Source: a virus. Taken from it: a stretch of DNA of 35,143 nt. The DNA lies in IMG/VR virus record IMGVR_UViG_3300030406_004752, positions 1 to 35,143 of that record, one strand, 5' to 3'. The position numbers were made by a program, and so were the translations under genes. The number at the start of each line of letters is the position of its first letter. The stretch's first letter is position 1. The notes below the pieces were generated by a model, which did not search any database, was not told the DNA's origin, and saw nothing but the letters and a program-made list of their open reading frames with translations. Shown here piece after piece: positions 14,101-21,774 of the stretch.

Positions 14101-15392
14101 TCTTCAAGCAACCTTACTATTTCTACAGGAATGCTTGTAGATGGTCTTGCAAATCTTATAAACTTTTCTCCCAATCTGGATACCGCACCCTTGATTCCTT
14201 TTTTTGCAGTTGTTTTGGGGTACGAGATAGCAAACTCAGCGGCCCTAAAAGCTTGATAGGATCTCACGGAATCTTCGGTCATATCTGACGTTTGGCTTTT
14301 AACCCTTTGCGAATAAGATCCACTTGCCTTTTTATAGGCATTATTCATGTCTCTCTTAAATGCCTTGGCATCTGGATCAAACCTGCTTCTAAAAGCGGTT
14401 ATATCAGCAGCTTTACCCAGTGAATTCATGCTGGGTCTTACGATGATGACTTTTCCTAACTTTTCGTCTATAAGCCTCTTTGAGATATCAGGATCTTTCT
14501 CTTCAGATACTTCATTTATAAATCTATCAATAGTAAATTCTGCTTCTTTTGAATTTGGTGCCTTTGCAAGATCATCGTAAAACGAGTTCAATGCTTCATC
14601 ATCTTTATATATTGCAAACTTCAACTCAGTACGATCTATGTTAGATCTTATGTCCCGAGATATTATGTTTGCTCTACCTATTGGACCATCAGCAGGTGTG
14701 CCAACTTTACCAAAAAGATCATTCATGTTATTTTGGAAATCTTCTCTAAACTTGGGATTTTCAGAAATCTCTTTATCGATCTGTCTAGGCGTTTTGTTGG
14801 AAATTTTTCTGATTATCTCTTCTTCAGGTATCAGATTTGTGACTTTATCAATGAGTCCCTTTTGTGCAGCAATACCGATCCCTGTACCTACCACCGCACC
14901 AAAACCAGCACCCAAAGATGCACTAGTTAAATACTCATCAAATGTAGGAAACCTACCTTCATCTATTGCCGTTTGTATTGTGCGTTCCCCGGCGGCTATT
15001 CCTCCGCTACGAATCGCTTCAGTTCTAGCAAAACGAGAAAGCTGGGGAATAGCTAGTCTTCCTGTAGCCGTCGCTGCCAATTTTCCAGCACCGGGTATTA
15101 TATTTAAAGCACCAGACCCAATCATTTGACCAAGGGAAAAGTCATCTCCCATGGCTTTCTGTGCTAAATAATTGGATGACATGCCCCCTATAAAGCTTAT
15201 CACAGGATAAGATATCCCAAGGGTGTACGGTGCCAATGCAGCCCCAAGTGCTTGAGAAGCTACGCCGCCAGTGACGTCAATAGCCATTGCACCAGCAAGC
15301 CGACCAACCCCAGGTCCAGAGTCAACCTGAAGATCAGGCATCCCCTCTGTGATCGGTGACGTTATATTGTAGTTGCCTATAATTTGTGGCAT
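11169..15392 (-). CDS. Very large putative internal virion (ejection) protein
   Basis: A 1407-residue protein, the last gene of the virion operon. Residues about 30-110 and 155-180 are Gly/Ala-rich and hydrophobic (for example GGVASQALGAALAPYTLG and GAGFGAVVGTGIGIAAQKG), as if they could enter membranes. The centre is long, charged and helical. Residues about 760-1050 contain Asn- and Phe-rich segments, and a hydrophobic AALTAVVGGGGAMIDVV. The size, membrane-active N-terminus and end-of-operon position fit podovirus core proteins ejected to carry DNA across the envelope, such as T7 gp16. Parts recall the large polyvalent proteins of marine phages. No lytic transglycosylase motif was found. 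Confidence 0.65.
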   Translation of the reverse strand: MPQIIGNYNITSPITEGMPDLQVDSGPGVGRLAGAMAIDVTGGVASQALGAALAPYTLGISYPVISFIGGMSSNYLAQKAMGDDFSLGQMIGSGALNIIPGAGKLAATATGRLAIPQLSRFARTEAIRSGGIAAGERTIQTAIDEGRFPTFDEYLTSASLGAGFGAVVGTGIGIAAQKGLIDKVTNLIPEEEIIRKISNKTPRQIDKEISENPKFREDFQNNMNDLFGKVGTPADGPIGRANIISRDIRSNIDRTELKFAIYKDDEALNSFYDDLAKAPNSKEAEFTIDRFINEVSEEKDPDISKRLIDEKLGKVIIVRPSMNSLGKAADITAFRSRFDPDAKAFKRDMNNAYKKASGSYSQRVKSQTSDMTEDSVRSYQAFRAAEFAISYPKTTAKKGIKGAVSRLGEKFIRFARPSTSIPVEIVRLLEEQGLKLRKYDGIAARSSESVDKALKNVRLSVLERESLVDDINNFILNDTNNINPKFFSEVKDDLIEWRDAVEELQYDLIGLLGPKSAFQIDDELYRQLKEVIQSSIVKRNYATKTYRFYEDATFVPNEGKLRDEALNEEILRLTEKNINEKLPNGEMKYKTKKEASDAAIDQATNEMTRRLQYSANRMNKADQRAKRVGDSNEMNFQAEGILAGRVDYGPKMKEFLGEVQDPAETMRQTLAKTARLTNALKTDEKLIQIFSDKKIQQALNMQPMDGGRPRVGNEPILTQTSFGRTAAENANIRVPPEINEGLQDIFYSDSGVLLNNAVGKFVLDNMSALTGLTKISKTLFNPASYAPNLIGNFASVAASGINPFKDMKRGFGLAFSEFGGFRKAVYGKGEARSAFNKDKNRFEELGLGSGNVLTSELRRAGKGGLLGNTVQAIAAPFSKLYNVGDVTMRYVSWRGTQRQLVKAIPELGNPENKAQLEEAAARMVNATFQNYDKVPELLKKLSQIGVANPFINFTAELMRNMYNQGRFAIKMMRSPDEFMKEIGLSNIKLNKQAEMGLRNLGLKRAAALTAVVGGGGAMIDVVTSNASQLAGFGNFKDLNENEKRAFNETVAKSWHRGKRMVILMNEDGKTGKYFDSEYLIPQTMLYSSLRAGLDEQRLEVLPKLLADNFLGEGGFLLQAAPALLSGKDQNGREISVEPGIANRLVDNLQEFIKIAFEPGVVRELDRWNNTIRGQENALEMGALAGRLLGFRFEEFDLERDAARRMAPQSTALNNAKALLGTSRKYDIKEQYDRKYVELNKDREGVLKQLTKHYENLKILGLDDKQALGVLDETALSTNDKFETVTGYYSPMPYDEPITKTDLYESLGSTPEDRLNAIRDMSGKVNPAEIRSLVSLHKRMVRKSLTPEQNLPLGLSIIKKMDPQDRIRRLTDPNGPFRLTQSNKPLISELIRLGVLSRSMIPYLPTGQ

Positions 15393-15401
15393 ATTTACTA
15401 A

Positions 15402-17441
15402 TCAACCCCGGTTAAAGCTCTCGACTGGGTTCAAGCCCCTGTTACTCGGAACATAATCTCCAGCCCGGCTAGACCGTAAAGACTTTTGGTTTTGGAATCT
15501 AATTAGTAGATTTGTTATGGCACTGTTTAAATACAACCTGGCCTTTACTTCATCAGAAGTGTCAACCTTAGATTTGTCACCAAGTTCTCCCTTAAATCCC
15601 AAATCAAAAGAACCAGTTTTTTCGATAGCAGATAATATTCTTTTCCTATCATCTCCTCTATAAGGTCCAGAAGCACTTCCAAAATTCTTTTTGGCCATTT
15701 CTTTAGCTTTAACGAATAAAGAAATTGAGTCCATTGCACTAATCCGGTCCAATCTGTTTCTCAATTCAAGGCTAGCCTCCAACGCTCCTGCTCCAAGACC
15801 ATCGATTTTATTTTTAGGTATTGGAGCAGGTGACAAACTAACTGCTCTAGCTGACATAAATCCAATATTATCTCTAATGCCTCTTGGCTGTAAGGAAATT
15901 GATTTTCCTTCTTCAAAATCAGATATAAAAGCCTTACCTTTTCTAACAGGAAGTTCTTTTTCTTTTTTTGATTCATCTTGTTTTGGCTTTAGACCTTCAA
16001 TAATAGTTTCTGATTCCCGCCTAGCCAGTGATCTAATCTGTTGAAAAAATTCATCACTATAATTGGCGTTAGGATCTTGTTTAAGACTAGATATAAATCC
16101 TTCCAATTCTTTCTCATTTATATTCCCCTTTTTGTCTACCAAATCTCTGGTAGTTTGTGCATATACAGATATTACATCTGCTGGAAATGAGGTTTGAGGT
16201 TCAGGAGCAACACTGGAAACCGAATCACCCATTGCGAGCTGTTGTGTTGGCATACCTTGTTCCGCTTGGGGTGCTAATGGCATCGCCGAAGACGGGACTG
16301 ATTCTCCTAATTGTGGCTGCCCCATGGGCTGTACCGCACCCATTCCGGCAGTAGACTGACCTGGAAGAAGAGGAGCGTTCCTTAACTCTATTCCCAAATC
16401 GTAAGGAAATCCAGTTAAGGGATTAGTGCCTTCGGCTTCCTGCAAAAGAATTTTGGATTTTCCCTGTTCGTAATCACTTGGAAGTAGCCGACCTTGATCG
16501 TTTAAAGCCTCAAAGGCAGCAAGTCTACTTTTAGTATTGGGAGTTAGGTCTTCCAATGGTCCATCCATGGTTACAATTGTAGAGTTGTTGTTGCCCAAAT
16601 ATATACGCACCCTTTTCTTTCCGTCACCCAAGTCCTCCAGGACTTCTGGCTTACGCCGGATTGGATCTTTTTTGTCCATAGCGGAATATATCTGCACTAT
16701 GTCATTGGCTGGTAATCCGACGATTTGTTCTGAAAGGGTTTCTCTAGTTATTTTTCCATCTTGTACGCCGGACAATATACTACCAACCCTTACACTTCTA
16801 TCATCATCACGATCGGTTCTTTCTCCGGCAGTTCTCATCTGCTCTAATTGCTCTTCAGCAGTTTGAGCGCCGACCCCAACTCGAGCGTTCACCGCATTTA
16901 ACGCTGTGGTCGTATCTGGAGTATTCATACCAGCCCGCTGAATACGAGCAATCATCTCCTCTGGATCTTGGCCAGCCTTCATCCTCATAATATCAGGGAG
17001 TATGAGCTGAAGGTTTTGAGCAGAGTTTTTGTTGATCCTCTCCATATCCCTGTCGGCTTTCATTCCTCTTATTCTTTGTCTAGATTCTCTCAGTCTAACC
17101 CTAGATTCAGTTTCGAGACGATCGGCGTTTCTAGCATCTATTCCATATTTTATGACATTGTCTGCACCTACTAATTTTACTAGTTCAGCAGAATCAGTAA
17201 CGCCAGGAACTTGTCTCACAAAACCGGGATCCTTTAAAAGTCCCTCAGCCACCCTTTGTGCTGCCTGGTTCTTTTGTTTTCTTTCCTCTAGTTGCCTCTT
17301 CTTCTCTATGTTTAAATTTATGGTGTTTAGTAGACCAGAAGCAGCCTGAGATTTAGCCCGCTGTGCTGCCACAAGGTTGTTTATAGATGGAGCCAATGCG
17401 GCAAGTGCCGCTGGCGATGTTCCTCCTGAAAATGTAGCCAT
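15402..17441 (-). CDS. Putative internal virion protein, coiled-coil rich
   Basis: A 679-residue protein. Residues about 30-75 are a strong Lys/Gln/Glu helix (EKKRQLEERKQKNQAAQRV). Further charged helices follow to about residue 230, then a Met/Gln/Pro-rich low-complexity stretch (about 365-420). The C-terminal part is basic. The gene lies between the large putative ejection protein (nine-base gap) and the 493-residue protein (45-base AT-rich gap). Its composition and place match the medium-sized internal core proteins of podoviruses (T7 gp15 position). This is inference from order and size; no family motif is recognised. Confidence 0.6.
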   Translation of the reverse strand: MATFSGGTSPAALAALAPSINNLVAAQRAKSQAASGLLNTINLNIEKKRQLEERKQKNQAAQRVAEGLLKDPGFVRQVPGVTDSAELVKLVGADNVIKYGIDARNADRLETESRVRLRESRQRIRGMKADRDMERINKNSAQNLQLILPDIMRMKAGQDPEEMIARIQRAGMNTPDTTTALNAVNARVGVGAQTAEEQLEQMRTAGERTDRDDDRSVRVGSILSGVQDGKITRETLSEQIVGLPANDIVQIYSAMDKKDPIRRKPEVLEDLGDGKKRVRIYLGNNNSTIVTMDGPLEDLTPNTKSRLAAFEALNDQGRLLPSDYEQGKSKILLQEAEGTNPLTGFPYDLGIELRNAPLLPGQSTAGMGAVQPMGQPQLGESVPSSAMPLAPQAEQGMPTQQLAMGDSVSSVAPEPQTSFPADVISVYAQTTRDLVDKKGNINEKELEGFISSLKQDPNANYSDEFFQQIRSLARRESETIIEGLKPKQDESKKEKELPVRKGKAFISDFEEGKSISLQPRGIRDNIGFMSARAVSLSPAPIPKNKIDGLGAGALEASLELRNRLDRISAMDSISLFVKAKEMAKKNFGSASGPYRGDDRKRILSAIEKTGSFDLGFKGELGDKSKVDTSDEVKARLYLNSAITNLLIRFQNQKSLRSSRAGDYVPSNRGLNPVESFNRG

Positions 17442-17486
17442 ATCCTTAAGTGTTTGTTGTTTTTAAATTAAGCACTAAATTAATAT

Positions 17487-18968
17487 TTAACCAAATTGCC
17501 TAGTAATATCTAATGGTCCTCCAAAGCCACCCACTATTGTGGTGGCTGGACGTTGTTGACTTAGACCAGAATTTATTCCGCCTCTAGGTTGAAGTAGACC
17601 TAACATTCCCGCCACAAGATTAAGGTTTCCTGTTTGTTCAGCAACACGTAAAGCCTCTTGGTCCAACCCAAACTGACGTTCTGCTCCCTCTAGTCCAAAC
17701 AATTCCATTGGGCTTGGTGTGGCAGCAGATGCTTGCCCTGAAATTTCTGAAGCCAATCTAAGTCCGGGGGTGAGGTCGGAAGATGCAATAGCAGCTTGGG
17801 TGAATGGAGACATAGCGATTGCTTCTTGTTGTCCAATGTTGGAAGTGGTCTGACCAATCCCTAGCAAATCCTGTATGTTCCTAGAAAATAGTCCGGCATC
17901 TTCCGATGCAACATCAGTCACTTCACCCACAAAGGCCGCGTTGTCCATTAACCTATTTCCATATCTTGCCCTAGATTCCTGCTTAACATCCTGTAGTAGG
18001 CGTCCAGACAAACCTTCGTCTAGGCGTTCCTGAGCGGATTCGAAAGCACTCTGTAGCCCTGGCAGCACTGTCTGCCTCACTTGGCTTAGTCCTTGCATGG
18101 GGGCTGTTCCAGCAGCGGCAATATCTGCGAATGTAGCATCTGGACCTAGTCCAAAGACATCACCTACTGCATCTGTCTGTTGTCTAGCTAGCTCTCTACC
18201 AACATCAACTCGATTTATTGGACCATCTCCGGTCATGCCGAGTTGGCTTCGAGCAAAGGCATCAAGACCTGCTCCGGCAACGCCAGCCATGCCTCCTACA
18301 ATGTCGGTAGCTGCTGGGACGAAGTCCCCCATGAAATCTGTTATTTCTGGCAATGCGCCAGTTTGTGTTGATGGAATAATTCTTGTTGCCATGTTAGGTG
18401 GTGGTGGTGGTGGTGGTGGAGGTGGTGGTGGTTCTTTTTTTTCGTTTGGAGGGAAAGTTATAGGTATTTGAGTTTCGTCGTCGTCGAAGTTAATAAATCC
18501 AAATGCTGCACCAGGTCCTAGCCCTATGGAAGTATTGGGAAATCCTGGAACATTGATTTTTGGACCTCTAGTGTTAGTTCTTTTGGTCTTATCTGTTTGG
18601 TCTTTTTTTAAATCATCTACTGTGACATACTTAGAATCCTTTGAAGGTGGATCTCCTACAGGCGGATCGCCAAACTCAGGACCTCCGAATGTAATTTCGT
18701 CCGGTGGGGGTCCATATCCTGAAAAATCTTCTGTTTGGTTTAAGAGATCATAAATATAATCAGGTGTTTCTATTTGGTCCATGGAAAGGAAATCAGCACT
18801 AGGCAAGTCTTTAGCGGAACCATAATACTCATCGAAATACGTTCTTGCATCTAATCCAAACGAATCCAGATACCTTTCCGTTTCTGGAGTCATATTGTAT
18901 TGCAAGAAACGATCGAACTCCGCATCCCTATTTTCCATGGTGGGATCTATGCCTCGTCTACTACTCAT
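17487..18968 (-). CDS. Putative virion protein with a polyproline linker
   Basis: A 493-residue protein in two parts. Residues 1-175 are acidic and rich in D, P, G and Y. A run of about 12 Pro (about residues 180-191) follows, and then a Gly/Ala/Met/Gln-rich helical C-terminal part. The proline run is encoded by a (GGT)n tract on the plus strand (18397-18432). The C-terminal part has repeated AG/GAG hydrophobic segments (DIVGGMAGVAGAGLDAFARS), as in small internal core proteins (T7 gp14 position). The start is four bases after the fibre gene stop. A virion role is inferred from context. Confidence 0.6.
   Translation of the reverse strand: MSSRRGIDPTMENRDAEFDRFLQYNMTPETERYLDSFGLDARTYFDEYYGSAKDLPSADFLSMDQIETPDYIYDLLNQTEDFSGYGPPPDEITFGGPEFGDPPVGDPPSKDSKYVTVDDLKKDQTDKTKRTNTRGPKINVPGFPNTSIGLGPGAAFGFINFDDDETQIPITFPPNEKKEPPPPPPPPPPPPNMATRIIPSTQTGALPEITDFMGDFVPAATDIVGGMAGVAGAGLDAFARSQLGMTGDGPINRVDVGRELARQQTDAVGDVFGLGPDATFADIAAAGTAPMQGLSQVRQTVLPGLQSAFESAQERLDEGLSGRLLQDVKQESRARYGNRLMDNAAFVGEVTDVASEDAGLFSRNIQDLLGIGQTTSNIGQQEAIAMSPFTQAAIASSDLTPGLRLASEISGQASAATPSPMELFGLEGAERQFGLDQEALRVAEQTGNLNLVAGMLGLLQPRGGINSGLSQQRPATTIVGGFGGPLDITRQFG
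18397..18432. repeat. Trinucleotide microsatellite (GGT)7-GGA-(GGT)4
   Basis: Twelve triplets with one interruption, coding the polyproline run on the minus strand. Such tracts change length by slippage in steps of three bases, so the linker length may vary without a frameshift. Confidence 0.9.
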
Positions 18969-18972
18969 TGCT

Positions 18973-21774
18973 TTATCCCTCTAACGTAGCCACTCTAGCT
19001 TCCAAAGCCTCAATCTTAGCTACAGCTTCTTGCAATGCTGCGGTCAAAAGCGGTACTAGTTTAGATTGGTCGATGCCTTGATAGTCAGGAACACTGCGAG
19101 TACCCATCACTGCTTCAGTGACAAGATCCCCTTCCTCGTTATAAACCGCAGGAGACACTTCGTACTCCTCGTCCTTCATTGCATCTTTTTCCCCGCCTAT
19201 AGCTTCAGGAACAACATCCGATACTTCATGAGCCAAGAACCCATCCACAATCCGATCTTCACCAATAAAGTTAAATCGTACTGGATTGAGTTGCTTTACG
19301 CGATCAATGCCGTCTGAAACATCAACTACATTTTCTTTTAGTCGATAGTCCGAGGATGTTTGGTATGCCACAGATGTGGCCCCAGTAATTTCTATACTTC
19401 CAGCTTCTGTAACTGATCCAGATGTATTGCGGAACACAACAACGTCTCCTGTACCTTGTCGAGCAAAATTTCCTGCTACATCATTAACTCGGCTAACATG
19501 AAGTGTGGAACCATTCGACCCTTGGCTTTCTAGCATGATACCATGTGACGTGGTGTTTGTTATTCCCGGGAACACCCCTGATCCGGACTTGTTATGATAA
19601 ACATGATCGCTAGTACCACTTCCATCCCCGATCTCAAGCCTAGAAGAAGGGCTTGAATTATTGAGTCCTAAGTTGCCACTAAAATAACCTCCACCAGTAG
19701 AGTTGATTGATCCAACTTCACCGCCACTATTTTCAAACTTAATAAAGTCGTTGCTGATAGTTCCACCGCCATTGCGTAAAAACGTCATCGTGGGACAAAG
19801 CGAACTGTCCTCGTCGTTGACTACAATGCTTCCTGAACCGCCGCCGTTTGCACGAAACTCGCCTGACACATCAAGAGTGTGACTAGGAGATGAAGTACCA
19901 ACGCCAACTTTGCCGTCAGACTTAACCCGAATACGTTCCGAGTCTCCTGCATCAATTCTAAGATCGTCCCCTTGAGCACCAAGCAAAACGGCACTTTGAG
20001 CACTAGTAGAATTGTCGTTCAAAGAAATAAAGCAAAAGGCATCCGTACTTTCAACTACTAGTGGGCGATCACTTCCTCCCTTAATGTGAAGAGGTTCGTC
20101 AGGAGACGTTGTGCCAATGCCTACTTTGTTGGCAGAAGCATCTACAAAAAACGTCCCTGAATCAAAATTAACATCACCAGATGCTGTAAGAGTGGTGAAC
20201 GCTCCGCCTTCTCCTCCGCCAGTAGCGGAATCTACATAGGCGGTAGTAGCTACCTTAGTGGAATTGTCTCCATTGCTTTGAGTTGTTGCTGTTACACCAT
20301 CAGCTAAAATACCAGAAAGCGTTGTAGCTGTAAGAAGTCCTGAGCTTGAGTTGAACGTCAGGTTTGATCCACTCTTAGGTCCAAGGCTACCTGTAGCAGC
20401 AGTGGCAAATAATGGAAAGCAGGTTGTGTCTGAAGATTCATCAGCCACCGTCACTGCACTCACCGTGGCAGCTCCGCCAGCAGCTATAGCAACAGCACCA
20501 CTAACATTACCAAAAATTTGGTCCTCTAGGTTAGAGAAAGTAATTTTGCCATTACCGCTATCGGTGTTATCCACCATAGCGACAAAGTCATCTTGAGCGA
20601 TGCTTGTCTCTGTGGCTAACTCGTTTAGATCCAGAGACACTGTAAGCGTTTGGCTGCTTGCTGTAGTGTCTAGTCCAGTTGCACCAGCAATGGTGAATGT
20701 CTGGCTATCCAGATCTACGGAACCACTTCCGCTATCCCCGGCAAAATCCAAATCTTCAGCGGTTACTTGAGCATCCACATAAGCAGTAGTAGCTACTTTG
20801 GTAGAGTTATCATTGGCACTTTGAGTAGTTGCCGTAACTCCGTTAGCCAAAGCACCTGAAAGGGAAGTCACTGCAACTTGGCCACCAGACCCATATATAA
20901 CGGCTTTACTATTTACTACAGTGTTCGCTGTAGCACCATCTAAAAAGTTTAACTCAGCAGCGGTTGTTGTTACTGCCGTACTGCCTATAAGCAGCTTGTC
21001 TTTTACAATGTCGATAGTAGCACCGCCAGCGGTCAACAACTTATCTGCACTAGCATCAAACTGGATGTATGCTCCAGATGTAGCACCAAAAAACTTAACA
21101 TCGTATCCGGTGTCATCTACGCCAACAGTGACTGTGCCATCAATCTGAACATTGCCATCAATATCAACAGCATCCAAGTTGATTGTTCCATCTACATCTA
21201 CGTCCCCGGATGCGTTGATATTAACAAACGATGAGGTTCCTACAGCAGTAATTTTGTCATTGAATGTAGCAGCTCCAGCAGCCGACATGTCGAGCGTAAG
21301 TGCGGTAATCGTTGATCCGCCATCGCTACCTTGAAACAGAATATCTTGATCTGAAATGGAAGAAGCAACGACCAAATTGCTACTGCTGTTTGCAAGTCTA
21401 CCAAATTGGGTTCCATCATCCTTCAGGCGGATGTCTGCACCTCCCGCGTCTAATGTAATGTCTCCAGCAGCATCAATAGTAACATCTGTATTATCTGCTA
21501 TGATGGTGTCTACGGCAATAGATCCAACATTCGTAATGTTGTTGTCATTGAAGGTGGTGGCACCAAGGCTAATTGATCCAGTCGCTGTTAGATTCGATGT
21601 TCCGATGTCTATGTTTCCGGCGACTTTGAGTTGACCACTTCCGTTGAGCTGTAACCCTCCTCCGGATTCGACTGCTCCAGCCGCGAACGTAGCACTATCA
21701 ACAAGTGCATTTAGGTTCGTTGATGTTATTTGATCGCCGTCGGCGTAAGTTGTTCCTTTGCTTAATATAGCCAT
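18973..21774 (-). CDS. Tail fibre with C-terminal S74 (endosialidase-type) autoprocessing chaperone
   Basis: A 933-residue fibre. The N-terminal 40 residues (MAILSKGTTYADGDQITSTN) are probably the particle-binding part. The shaft is Gly/Ser/Thr/Asp-rich with beta-helix-type repeats (DVTIDAAGDITLDAGG, GVGTSSPSHTLDVSG). The last 127 residues begin SSDYRLKENV and contain NPVRFNFIGED and FLAHEVSDVVPEA: the intramolecular chaperone domain that trimerises the fibre and then cuts itself off in front of the Ser of SDxRLK, at about residue 807-808. A coiled coil (AKIEALEARVATLE) ends the protein. Two 30-residue units containing NSTKVATTAYVD are repeated in the shaft. The ATG shares one base with the nozzle gene stop. 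It presumably binds the host surface. Confidence 0.9.
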   Translation of the reverse strand: MAILSKGTTYADGDQITSTNLNALVDSATFAAGAVESGGGLQLNGSGQLKVAGNIDIGTSNLTATGSISLGATTFNDNNITNVGSIAVDTIIADNTDVTIDAAGDITLDAGGADIRLKDDGTQFGRLANSSSNLVVASSISDQDILFQGSDGGSTITALTLDMSAAGAATFNDKITAVGTSSFVNINASGDVDVDGTINLDAVDIDGNVQIDGTVTVGVDDTGYDVKFFGATSGAYIQFDASADKLLTAGGATIDIVKDKLLIGSTAVTTTAAELNFLDGATANTVVNSKAVIYGSGGQVAVTSLSGALANGVTATTQSANDNSTKVATTAYVDAQVTAEDLDFAGDSGSGSVDLDSQTFTIAGATGLDTTASSQTLTVSLDLNELATETSIAQDDFVAMVDNTDSGNGKITFSNLEDQIFGNVSGAVAIAAGGAATVSAVTVADESSDTTCFPLFATAATGSLGPKSGSNLTFNSSSGLLTATTLSGILADGVTATTQSNGDNSTKVATTAYVDSATGGGEGGAFTTLTASGDVNFDSGTFFVDASANKVGIGTTSPDEPLHIKGGSDRPLVVESTDAFCFISLNDNSTSAQSAVLLGAQGDDLRIDAGDSERIRVKSDGKVGVGTSSPSHTLDVSGEFRANGGGSGSIVVNDEDSSLCPTMTFLRNGGGTISNDFIKFENSGGEVGSINSTGGGYFSGNLGLNNSSPSSRLEIGDGSGTSDHVYHNKSGSGVFPGITNTTSHGIMLESQGSNGSTLHVSRVNDVAGNFARQGTGDVVVFRNTSGSVTEAGSIEITGATSVAYQTSSDYRLKENVVDVSDGIDRVKQLNPVRFNFIGEDRIVDGFLAHEVSDVVPEAIGGEKDAMKDEEYEVSPAVYNEEGDLVTEAVMGTRSVPDYQGIDQSKLVPLLTAALQEAVAKIEALEARVATLEG

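Noticed and set aside
14638-15129. Plus-strand hydrophobic 163-codon frame
   Set aside because: Antisense of the hydrophobic N-terminal part of the 1407-residue virion protein; no ribosome site.
18097-18471. Plus-strand frame with a polyglycine tail
   Set aside because: Complementary reading of the polyproline region of the 493-residue gene; no independent start signal.
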